Assembly (NCBI GenBank): GCA_964424335.1
Contig: CAYRIY010000054.1
Span: 1 to 24,634 of the forward strand
Source: CAYRIY01 sp964424335
GTDB lineage: Bacteria; Bacillota; Limnochordia; DTU080; RSA5
Direction: 5' to 3'
DNA: 24,634 bases
Below, piece by piece: positions 16,569-23,249 of the stretch (position 1 is the stretch's first letter; each line of letters opens with the position of its first letter). The position numbers were made by a program, and so were the translations under genes. Below the pieces are notes generated by a model. That model had not been told where the DNA came from. It saw only the letters and a list, made by a program, of their open reading frames with translations, and made no database searches.

Positions 16569-17855
16569 TTATTGGGCCCACTCGGCGAGCCTGGACCTCG
16601 CCTCATGGGCGGAGAGCTCGAGGCTCTCGCCGGGTGAGATCTCCTGGTGGAGCACACGCAGCGTGTTGTCCTGCAAGATTGTGATGATCTCCGGGTGCAG
16701 CGGGTGAATCGGATGTTCGATCGCATACACCATGTCTTGTGCGAAGTCCCGCCAAAGCGGCGTGTCGCGGTAGAAGGGAGCCTCTAGGTTGACGTCGATC
16801 CTCGCGGACATGCTCTGGCCGATGCCTTGGTACGCTCTGTCGATGTAGCGCTGCGTAAATCCTGGCTCGGCAAACTCGAGGCCCGCCTCCTTGCTCGTCA
16901 ACCATTTGATGAACGCCCAGGCGCCCTCGGGGTTTTTCGCTCCGACCGGGATCGTCACACGGTGGCCGCCACTTAGGCTCACCCGCCTTCCGCCCGGGGC
17001 GACGGGTAGGGGGAACACGCCGAACCTCATGTCGGGGGCTTCCGTCACCGTGCGGGCGATCTGCGCGGGAGCGCTTGTATCCATCACCAATCCGCCCCCG
17101 ACAAACGCGTCGTGGGAGCTCCCGCCTCCGTACCTTTCAAACAACTCCTCCACCCGAGCTTGACCGCCGTTGATCGCATTTTGGCTGTCGACGATCCAGT
17201 TGATCACGTCAAAGGTCTCCCGCGTGTCGAAGGCGATGTCGCTTAGGTCCGGCGTGAAAATGCCGTCCAGCGTCTGGTGCAAGAAGAGCGTAAACTGCAC
17301 GCTCTTCGCCCACCACGAAAAGCCGAGCTGCTGCAACAGGCCCTCGCCGTCGGTTCGATTCAGCCTCCTGGCCGCGGCCTCGAGGTCGGCCCAGTCCTGT
17401 GGAACCCAAGCGGCGTCGAGTCCCGCCTCTTCAAACTTGTCCTGATTGTAAAAGACGAGGTTGGAGTCGCCGTTTAGCGGCAATGCGTACGTCGTTCCAT
17501 CCCATTGCAAGGAACGGAGGATGCCCGGAATAAACGGCGCAAGGTCGACCGCGTCTCGCTGGATAAACGGGTCCAAAGGCATCAACACGCCCCTTGCGGC
17601 AAGGTCCAGCATCGGCCCTGTACGAAAGACGTCGGGCGGCGTTCCGGCGGCAACCGCCGCCAAGAGCGCGTCGGTCGATCCTTGGATCAAATACTCGATT
17701 TCATACTCGTCTTGGATCTCGTTGAAATGTAGGAGGTACGGCACCCAGGAGTCGTGGCCGACCCAGACCTCGATCTTTGTTTGGGCCCAGACGCAGAGCG
17801 ACATGCAGACGATTACGGCGACGCAAACGGCCACAATGCGTACCGTTCGGGTCAT
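16569..17855 (-). CDS. Sugar ABC transporter substrate-binding protein (family 1)
   Basis: 428 residues. A signal peptide (about 1-24, ending CVWAQ) contains cysteines but none in a convincing lipobox. The mature protein shows KIEVWVGHDSWVPYL, LAAVAAGTPPDVFRTGP, YALPLNGDSNLVFYNQDKFEEAG and the C-terminal-lobe segment NPEGAWAFIKWLTSKEAGLEF, all typical of family 1 oligosaccharide-binding proteins. It should bind a sugar in the periplasm for ABC import. Start: ATG at 17855 preceded by GGAAAGGTGAT; the frame extends to 17924, but those codons are unlike a signal peptide. It is the first structural gene of the GH172 operon, 227 nt after a LacI gene on the same strand. No permease is encoded in the operon. 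Confidence 0.93.
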   Translation of the reverse strand: MTRTVRIVAVCVAVIVCMSLCVWAQTKIEVWVGHDSWVPYLLHFNEIQDEYEIEYLIQGSTDALLAAVAAGTPPDVFRTGPMLDLAARGVLMPLDPFIQRDAVDLAPFIPGILRSLQWDGTTYALPLNGDSNLVFYNQDKFEEAGLDAAWVPQDWADLEAAARRLNRTDGEGLLQQLGFSWWAKSVQFTLFLHQTLDGIFTPDLSDIAFDTRETFDVINWIVDSQNAINGGQARVEELFERYGGGSSHDAFVGGGLVMDTSAPAQIARTVTEAPDMRFGVFPLPVAPGGRRVSLSGGHRVTIPVGAKNPEGAWAFIKWLTSKEAGLEFAEPGFTQRYIDRAYQGIGQSMSARIDVNLEAPFYRDTPLWRDFAQDMVYAIEHPIHPLHPEIITILQDNTLRVLHQEISPGESLELSAHEARSRLAEWAQ

Positions 17856-18082
17856 GGACATCACCTTTCCTTTCAAAATCCCATTTTGGCATACCAACAC
17901 ATTAGTTTTTCCAGGAACTAACACGCGTTCCTCTCAATGTTTCGAACTTTCTGTTCGAAGGTTTGATTGGGATGTTGTACGGGACGGCCCAGGTCGGCCG
18001 ATACGACCAGATAGGTGGGAGGACGTGATTCGTGCCCGGTTCCTTGGCCCAACCTTACTGAAGGCGGAGTTTGAGTGGGAGT
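17856..18082 (-). promoter_or_regulatory. Promoter region with inverted repeats ahead of the GH172 operon
   Basis: These 227 nt have no gene. Two inverted repeats lie close together upstream of the binding-protein start: TTCGAAC (17941-17947) with GTTCGAA (17953-17959), and TTAGTT (17902-17907) with AACTAA (17916-17921). Either could be an operator for the adjacent LacI protein. No convincing -35/-10 pair was found. Confidence 0.45.
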
Positions 18083-19075
18083 CTAACTGCCGCAGGACTT
18101 GCGAACCACGAGCGTCGGCTCAAATACCATGTCGATGCAAACGTCCGTCTCGGGCACGCCGTCGACCAGTTGCTTGGCCGCCCAGTACCCCATCTCGGCA
18201 AGGTGTAAGTCCACGGTCGTAAGCGGAGGATTGACGAACTCGCACCAATCGAGGTTGTGTATTCCCGTCACAGCGGTATCTTGAGGAACGGGGATCCCCA
18301 ACTCGCTTAGGGCACGCAACATTTCCAAGGCGACGGAGTCGCTTCCGCAAATCCAAACAGAGGGCCACTCGCCTTTGGCGCGCATGGCGCGCAAAACCTG
18401 GGTGACGCTCGCACCGTCACGCCAATCTTTATCCAACCAGACCGAGCAAAACGGCAAACCGGCCTCGCGGCACAAGCGCTCGACGGCCTCGCGCCTTGCC
18501 TGCATCGCCAGATTTCCTCTGCCGCGGCCGACATACCCTACCGACGTGTGTCCGAGGCCTACGACATGTCTGAAGACAAGCTCGCAAGCTTTCGCGTCAT
18601 CGTTTCGCACGCACAACTGCACGTCGTCAAATCGCCGGCTAACCACCGCAATCGGGATGTTTGCCGCCTTGCATGCCTTGAGAAAAGGGCTTTGGCCGTC
18701 GGGCATGACTGCGATCGCGCCCAGGCACTGTCGGAGCTCGGCCCGAGTCGGCGCCGCGCCGGCGTCGTACAGGACGATCGCGCCGAGGCGCTCGTCGACA
18801 AACCGCCGTATTCCTTGGATGACGGGTTGGTGAGAGTCGGGGAGGCGTCGGTCGATCCCGCTCGCAACTGCAAGCCGCGGCGCCGCCGGGCCGTTTTCAA
18901 TCGGCTTGGCGCGCAGGTATTTTGCCTCGTATCCCATGGTTTCGGCCGCCTCCAAGACGAGCCGCCGAGTCTCCTCATGGATCGTCGGATCGTTGCGCAA
19001 CGCTTTTGAAACGGTGCCGGGGGATATGTTCAAGGACTTTGCCAGGTCTCGGAGCGTCACTCGCTTTTCTGCCAT
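18083..19075 (-). CDS. LacI-family transcriptional regulator
   Basis: 330 residues. Residues 6-27 form the helix-turn-helix (VTLRDLAKSLNISPGTVSKAL), followed by a hinge (VLEAAETMGYEAKYLRAKP) and a sensor domain with VIQGIRRFVDE, GLGHTSVGYVGRGRGN, PSVWICGSDSVALEML and TAVTGIHNLDWCEFVNPPLTTVDLHLAEMG. The core match to the family is good. Start: ATG at 19075 with GGAGG nine bases upstream; 46 upstream codons in frame do not resemble a LacI N-terminus. It is divergent from the binding protein at 19427 and just ahead of the binding protein at 17855, so it may control both. Confidence 0.94.
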   Translation of the reverse strand: MAEKRVTLRDLAKSLNISPGTVSKALRNDPTIHEETRRLVLEAAETMGYEAKYLRAKPIENGPAAPRLAVASGIDRRLPDSHQPVIQGIRRFVDERLGAIVLYDAGAAPTRAELRQCLGAIAVMPDGQSPFLKACKAANIPIAVVSRRFDDVQLCVRNDDAKACELVFRHVVGLGHTSVGYVGRGRGNLAMQARREAVERLCREAGLPFCSVWLDKDWRDGASVTQVLRAMRAKGEWPSVWICGSDSVALEMLRALSELGIPVPQDTAVTGIHNLDWCEFVNPPLTTVDLHLAEMGYWAAKQLVDGVPETDVCIDMVFEPTLVVRKSCGS

Positions 19076-19426
19076 CGCTTGCGGTCCTCCGTTACTATGA
19101 TTGCGGGCAGATGCACGGTCGCTTGGATCTGTCCGGCAGCGCAAGCGACCATGTCCCGATTCCACGCGCCGTAGCGTTCTCCCTCTTTCCCCTGGCGATT
19201 GTTTCGGAAACACAATACTCGCCTTATCGGCCGTTTATCCTTGCTTTACGACTTTTCCTCCAGCTCGCCAACACTTTGTTGCAGGAAACATCGATTTGGT
19301 GTGGTAAGTTGGGGAAACAACGATGACTAAGGGGGAATGCCTCGACATCAGGAAGTTTTAGTCAGTGCAGTTTTCCGAATCGACCATGATCACAGACGCT
19401 ATATTTTTCAGAAAGAAGGGTGAGGG
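19076..19426. promoter_or_regulatory. 351-nt divergent regulatory region with repeated GGAAACA motifs
   Basis: No gene is visible. The motif GGAAACA occurs three times: at 19206-19212, inside the odd palindrome TGTTTCGGAAACA (19200-19212), and at 19284-19290 and 19313-19319, inside two related direct repeats (GTTGCAGGAAACATCGAT and GTTGGGGAAACAACGAT, spaced 29-30 bp). A 9-bp inverted repeat (GGTCGCTTG at 19117-19125 with CAAGCGACC at 19142-19150) lies in the LacI leader. TATATT at 19400-19405 is a possible -10 for the binding-protein gene, without a clear -35. Confidence 0.6.
19200..19212. promoter_or_regulatory. Candidate LacI-type operator
   Basis: TGTTTCGGAAACA is palindromic around a single central base and has LacI-operator-like half sites (TGTTTC/GAAACA). 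It lies 124 nt upstream of the LacI start and 214 nt upstream of the binding-protein start. The regulator at 18083-19075 is the obvious candidate to bind it. Confidence 0.5.
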
Positions 19427-20728
19427 ATGAATACGCGATTTTTGAGGACAATAGGCGCTGTTTTCATCGTGCTTTCGATCGCCTTTGCCCCCGCTGCGGC
19501 GAACGAGAAGGTGCACTTGAGTTTTGCGCGCTGGAATCACGATCAGGCTTTTGTGGACGCCGTCGAAGCCTTTAACGCGATGCAAGACCGGATCGAAGTC
19601 GAAGTCGTGATCGTTCCCGAGTACCAGACGCGCCTTCGCCTCGAGCTGGCGTCGGGGATCGGGCCCGACCTCTTTGTCGTTCACCCGTGGTGGACTCCGG
19701 TTGGGCTTTGGGGACCCGAAGGCACGATGGTCGACCTTACGCCGTACTGGGAGCGAGACAGCGCCGAGCTCTCTCCTGACAACTGGTTTCCGCCGGCCCT
19801 CGCGTCGGGGCAAGCCAACGGACGCCTCTACGCGCTCTTTTACGGCGTGAGCGTGTACGGCCACTTGGACTACAACATCGACATGCTGGAGGCTGCAGGC
19901 CTTCCCCTGCCCGCCGACACGTGGGAGTCGATGACGTGGAACGACCTGACGGAGATGGCCGTCAAGCTCACCCGCGACATCTCCGGCGACGGGGAGCCCG
20001 ACCAGTGGGGTCTGCAGACCGGCTTCAACGACTGGAGGGCCCTGAGCACGCTCCTCCTTTCCACGGGCAATTCCATCTACAAGGAGAACGACCTGACCTT
20101 CGACGTCGCGACCGACGGAAGTTACCGAGCCATGGACTGGATCGTGGACCTCGCCCGCCGCAACGTGATGGGCGGCAACTGGGGACAAGGCACTGCGGCG
20201 ATGCGGACCGGTCAAGGGTGGGTGCACTTCGCGGAGCCGCTCGCAGCCGGCAACATCCTGATTGAACGGCCGGCCACCGCCATCATGCCGGCGGATCCGG
20301 TGACCGGGGATCGACTCTTCCGAGGGGGCGGCCTCGGGCTTGCAATCAACAGCCAATCGCCGCACCACGATGAGGCATGGGAGTTTATCAAATACTTTGT
20401 CAGCAACGAGGGGTGGGCCAAGGCAGGCATTGCAGGCCGCGGATTTTTGACCCACATTCCGGGGCACCGCGACCTGGTCGGACGCTTCCTAGAGATCGAC
20501 CAGAATAAGTTTCCTGCGACGGTCGATCCGACGCTTGCAATTCGCATGATGGACTTTTCCGAGCCGCTCACGAACTCCAGCAACCCGCACCTGAACACGC
20601 ACATCGGCTCGATCGAGTCGTACCTCACGGGCGAGTGGCGCAAGGTGTTCAACGGAGAGCAGCATCCGGTGGCGTTTGTGGAGACCGTGACGAGCCAGGT
20701 CAATCGGATCTTGCGAGAAGGGGAGTAA
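19427..20728 (+). CDS. Sugar ABC transporter substrate-binding protein (family 1)
   Basis: 433 residues. A signal peptide (MNTRFLRTIGAVFIVLSIA, then FAPAAANEK) has an AxA-type cleavage site and no lipobox cysteine. The mature protein has VHLSFARWNHDQAF, LELASGIGPDLFVVHPW, LYALFYGVSVYGHLDYNIDMLEAAGLPLP and the C-lobe segment HHDEAWEFIKYFVSNEGWAK, characteristic of family 1 sugar-binding proteins. It should bind a sugar in the periplasm. Start: ATG at 19427 preceded by AAGGGTGAGG. It is divergent from a LacI gene and is followed at once by a terminator, so it is apparently a single-gene transcript with no permease. The tryptophan-rich front half (WWTPVGLWGPEG) fits aromatic stacking on a sugar ligand. 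Confidence 0.93.
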   Translation: MNTRFLRTIGAVFIVLSIAFAPAAANEKVHLSFARWNHDQAFVDAVEAFNAMQDRIEVEVVIVPEYQTRLRLELASGIGPDLFVVHPWWTPVGLWGPEGTMVDLTPYWERDSAELSPDNWFPPALASGQANGRLYALFYGVSVYGHLDYNIDMLEAAGLPLPADTWESMTWNDLTEMAVKLTRDISGDGEPDQWGLQTGFNDWRALSTLLLSTGNSIYKENDLTFDVATDGSYRAMDWIVDLARRNVMGGNWGQGTAAMRTGQGWVHFAEPLAAGNILIERPATAIMPADPVTGDRLFRGGGLGLAINSQSPHHDEAWEFIKYFVSNEGWAKAGIAGRGFLTHIPGHRDLVGRFLEIDQNKFPATVDPTLAIRMMDFSEPLTNSSNPHLNTHIGSIESYLTGEWRKVFNGEQHPVAFVETVTSQVNRILREGE

Positions 20729-20739
20729 TGCGCGTCTAT

Positions 20740-20782
20740 GGCGGGGAGCGTTGTGGTCCAAACCGCGCTCCCCGCCTCGTTT
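20740..20782 (+). terminator. Stem-loop terminator after binding-protein gene
   Basis: GGCGGGGAGCG at 20740-20750 pairs perfectly with CGCTCCCCGCC at 20766-20776 (11 bp), with a loop that can form a smaller GGT/ACC stem, followed by TCGTTT. It starts 12 nt after the binding-protein stop and lies between two converging reading frames. Confidence 0.7.
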
Positions 20783-20790
20783 GCCTCACG

Positions 20791-20832
20791 TCACTCGGCG
20801 TAGAGCGTGAAACTTCCTTCGACATCGCCGAT
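20791..20832 (-). CDS. C-terminal end of an unseen minus-strand gene, cut by the assembly gap
   Basis: Reading the minus strand out of the N run gives IGDVEGSFTLYAE followed by TGA at 20791-20793. The 13 residues read like the end of a beta-rich protein, and the position, converging on a terminator, suits a gene end. It is too short to identify, and it may be a chance reading. The body of the gene, if real, lies in the gap. Confidence 0.4.
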   Translation of the reverse strand: MGDVEGSFTLYAE

Positions 20833-20932
20833 NNNNNNNNNNNNNNNNNNNNNNNNNNNNNNNNNNNNNNNNNNNNNNNNNNNNNNNNNNNNNNNNNNNN
20901 NNNNNNNNNNNNNNNNNNNNNNNNNNNNNNNN
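20833..20932. other. Assembly gap (100 N)
   Basis: Exactly 100 N, a conventional placeholder for a scaffold gap of unknown true length. The right-hand contig starts inside a 55-bp sequence that recurs 103 bp further on, so a repeat probably broke the assembly. The stretch 20729-21101 (373 nt) otherwise contains the terminator, a gene tail and these repeats, and no complete gene. Confidence 0.97.
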
Positions 20933-21090
20933 CGCTCGGTGCCTCGAGCGGGCCGACAAGGTCGGGCGGCCAAGTGGGTTGCTCCTTCTAAATCCGATTA
21001 GCTGGCGTCCCCACTTGCCGCCCCCTCTTTTCATTCGCTCGGTGCCTCGAGCGGGCCGACAAGGTCGGGCGGCCAAGTGGGTTGCTCCTT
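20933..21090. repeat. Two copies of a 55-bp direct repeat next to the gap
   Basis: The 55 bases at 20933-20987 recur identically at 21036-21090. Each copy holds a hairpin, CGCTCG-GTGCCT-CGAGCG (21036-21053 in the second copy), a small CCGAC-AAG-GTCGG hairpin (21056-21068), and ends with CAAGTGGGTTGCTCCTT. The complementary strand of each copy reads AAGGAG then TTG eight bases later, which imitates a ribosome site and start. Between the copies, GTCCCCACTTGCCGCC (21007-21022) can pair with the end of the second copy (21068-21081), closing a structure around both hairpins. Confidence 0.85.
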
Positions 21091-21101
21091 TATGCTTACT
21101 C

Positions 21102-22154
21102 TTACAGTTCTAGTGCGTTCCTCACAAACGGCCATACATCTCGCTTATAATACCGATGGCCGCCGGCGTTGACGCTTAGGCGGCAACGATCGGGGACTCC
21201 GAACGTGCGGTAGACTTCTTGGAGCTTTGCGAAGCTCCGCCGTACCCCGTCGATGGGAAATATGGAATCCTCGTCGCCCGCCACCGCCATGAACGGCCGC
21301 GGCGCCACGAGCCCGGCGACATCCCACATCTCCGCGTGCCGCATGATGCCTGGTATATAGTTGCACTCACAGTGGCGTATCGAAGCGATGGAATCCTTGA
21401 ACGTACAAAAGTAGCTGCCCGGGATGCAGACTCGGATGCGCTCGTCGACCGCTCCCGCGAAGAGCGAGACGGTACCGCCTCCGGAGTTGCCGGTGATGAC
21501 GATGCGGTCGCCGTCGACGTCGGGCCGCCCGAGCGCCCAGTCGATGAGGCGCTGCACATCCCACACCCGCTCGCCGATGAGCGTCCTGCCAAAGAGAATC
21601 GCATGCATCTGCAGCGTGCGGCAGGAGCTCGTCGCATCGAGCTCCGTCTCCTCTTGGCGCCTCAAGGATGCGAACCCTCGCATATCGGGCGCGATGGCGA
21701 TGTAACCCTCCCGCACCGCTTGCAGCGCGATGTCTCGCTCACCGAGCTCTCCGGACTTCCTTTCCTCTTCGGATGCGTAGATGCCCACGTACGTGTTTTT
21801 CCCGGCCTTGCCGTGTCCGTGAGGCGTGATCACGACGGGCAGGCGGCCGGAAACACGAAGGGGCTTCAAGAGGTAAAACGGGAGCTCAAACCCTGGTTCG
21901 GTCTCGAGCCGCCACTCCTCGCGCTCGTGGTCTGTGAGCGTCTCAACAGAGAGCCTGCGAGCGGTCATCGGCGGGGCGCCCCGCTCGGCAATCGCATCGA
22001 GCCCCAAGAGTTGGCAAAGGACGGGACGAAACCTACGCTGCCAGGCGCGAGCGTTCTCTTGGTCGCTTGCCCGGAACGAAAACGGGCGCTCTGTTTCATG
22101 CTCGAGCACGGGCACATAGCTGTCCGCATTGAAACTGGAATGTTCCATCGCCAT
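21102..22154 (-). CDS. Alpha/beta hydrolase, acetyl esterase/dienelactone hydrolase-like
   Basis: 350 residues. An N-terminal helical region (about 1-80) precedes an alpha/beta hydrolase fold. Features are the oxyanion-hole segment PHGHGKAG (111-118), the nucleophile elbow GNSGGG with Ser224, an acid in AGDEDSIFP (Asp294 or Asp296), and the catalytic His333 in NAGGHRYY. Conserved PDMRGFASL and WALGRPDVDGDRI segments place it near the acetylxylan-esterase-like or PF12715-type hydrolases often found in polysaccharide clusters. It probably removes acyl groups from sugars. No signal peptide is seen, so cytoplasmic. Start: ATG at 22154 with GAGGA seven bases upstream. It follows the sugar isomerase-like gene on the same strand after a weak terminator. 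Confidence 0.88.
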   Translation of the reverse strand: MAMEHSSFNADSYVPVLEHETERPFSFRASDQENARAWQRRFRPVLCQLLGLDAIAERGAPPMTARRLSVETLTDHEREEWRLETEPGFELPFYLLKPLRVSGRLPVVITPHGHGKAGKNTYVGIYASEEERKSGELGERDIALQAVREGYIAIAPDMRGFASLRRQEETELDATSSCRTLQMHAILFGRTLIGERVWDVQRLIDWALGRPDVDGDRIVITGNSGGGTVSLFAGAVDERIRVCIPGSYFCTFKDSIASIRHCECNYIPGIMRHAEMWDVAGLVAPRPFMAVAGDEDSIFPIDGVRRSFAKLQEVYRTFGVPDRCRLSVNAGGHRYYKRDVWPFVRNALEL

Positions 22155-22192
22155 CACACATCCTCACGGGGCGGGTTGGAAAAAAATCCCGA

Positions 22193-22240
22193 TTCATATT
22201 AATAAGAGGCGCCGGCAGCGACAATGCCTGTACCGGCGCC
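22193..22240 (-). terminator. Stem-loop after sugar isomerase-like gene
   Basis: GGCGCCGG at 22208-22215 pairs with CCGGCGCC at 22233-22240 (8 bp, 17-nt loop). Read on the minus strand, the stem is followed by TCTTATTAATAT, so partial termination after the isomerase gene is likely. A further T7 run follows a few bases later, at 22182-22188. Confidence 0.6.
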
Positions 22241-22280
22241 CAAGTATGCACGGCTCGGTTGTACGCCTCGATCAGGCGAC

Positions 22281-23102
22281 TTAAGCCGATGCAGCCGACG
22301 CCTTCGCCTTGTCGATGCAGTCGCGCAAATACGCCAGACTCTCTTGAATCGCCTTTGCCTTGTCTTGTCCCGAAATGCCGCACTCGTAGATCATGTAACC
22401 GCTAAACCCGACGTCCAGCAGCGCCCGAAAGCCCGCCACAAAGTCGATATCCCCGGTACCCGGCTGCTCGCGGGTGTTGTCGGCCAAGTGAACGTGGGCG
22501 ATGTGCTTGCCCACCTCTCGAATGGTTTCGGGCGTGTTGCGCTCCTCGATATGCATGTGAAAGAAGTCGCTGATCAGCGACACATTGGGGTGGCCCACCC
22601 GCTCGATGATCTCCACCGCATCGGATTGCTTGCGGAGCAGGTGCTGCTCGTACCTGTTCAGCGGCTCGAGCATGAAGAGCGTGTTGCAGGCAGCAGCATG
22701 CTCACCTAGATCCTTGCATATTTCAACGAGCAAATCCTTCTCGAGCGTGATGGCGTCTTTGTAGGGCGAAAGGTCAGGAATCCGCGGCCCGCCAAAGATG
22801 GGCGGGGCGATCTGCCCGACGGCTCCGAGGTCGCCCGCGAGTTTGAGGAACGCCTTGCTCGCGTCGATGCTGACTTTTCGCTTTTTGGGGTCGGGATCAA
22901 GGTAATCAAACGTCGTGTTGCCGCAGATTGAAACGATCGGCACTGGAGAGTTTTCAAACTCCTTGCGGGCCGGAGTCAGATCTGCAGGATCATAGGAGCG
23001 CGCATTGATTTCAATGCCTTCGACTCCGTTGTCCGCAGCCCATTTCAGCTTATCAGCAGTGTTTGAGCCGGGAATCAGGCCGTACTGCAATCCGATTTTC
23101 AC
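22281..23102 (-). CDS. Sugar phosphate isomerase/epimerase-like TIM barrel (xylose isomerase-like)
   Basis: 273 residues, a single TIM barrel of the xylose isomerase-like/AP endonuclease 2 superfamily. Metal-ligand positions are Glu146 (MLEPLNRYE), Asp179 (LISDFFHMH), His205 (HVHLADN) and Glu240 (MIYECG). The first strand, IGLQYGLIPG, and VEGIEINAR at 27-35 fit the family. Members epimerise or isomerise keto-sugars (tagatose 3-epimerase, hydroxypyruvate isomerase, inosose enzymes); the exact reaction is not resolved. Start: GTG at 23102 with AGGAG eleven bases upstream. No signal peptide; cytoplasmic. The terminator-like stem at 22208-22240 separates it from the hydrolase gene. Confidence 0.9.
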   Translation of the reverse strand: MKIGLQYGLIPGSNTADKLKWAADNGVEGIEINARSYDPADLTPARKEFENSPVPIVSICGNTTFDYLDPDPKKRKVSIDASKAFLKLAGDLGAVGQIAPPIFGGPRIPDLSPYKDAITLEKDLLVEICKDLGEHAAACNTLFMLEPLNRYEQHLLRKQSDAVEIIERVGHPNVSLISDFFHMHIEERNTPETIREVGKHIAHVHLADNTREQPGTGDIDFVAGFRALLDVGFSGYMIYECGISGQDKAKAIQESLAYLRDCIDKAKASAASA

Positions 23103-23249
23103 TTTGTCGACAACTCCTTTTACAACCTAGTGCCGAGCGTCTCCTTTGCCGCCCGTGCGGGTCGGACGCTTCACAAGCTCGACCGACGAGGTTGTGGATA
23201 ACTCCTTCGGAGTGTTCGACCAAGATGACACATTGCCTTCCTGTTGGAT

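Noticed and set aside
16569..17855. Lipoprotein signal in the binding protein
   Set aside because: Cysteines occur in the signal peptide, but the residues before them do not fit a lipobox.
18083..19213. Longer LacI protein starting at 19213
   Set aside because: The extra 46 residues are low-complexity and arginine-rich, while ATG 19075 has GGAGG at the right distance and starts just before the helix-turn-helix.
19358..20467. 369-codon open frame on the minus strand opposite a binding-protein gene
   Set aside because: Composition is Arg/Val/Gly/Pro-rich with no family features, it is fully antisense to a clear binding-protein gene, and such long shadows are expected in G+C-rich DNA.
20786..21076. 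Frame starting at TTG 21076 after an AAGGAG site in the 55-bp repeat
   Set aside because: The encoded peptide is arginine-rich without motifs, runs into N bases, and the apparent ribosome site is duplicated by the repeat.
20933..21090. CRISPR array
   Set aside because: Only two repeat copies of 55 bp with a 48-bp interval are visible, and no cas gene is present.
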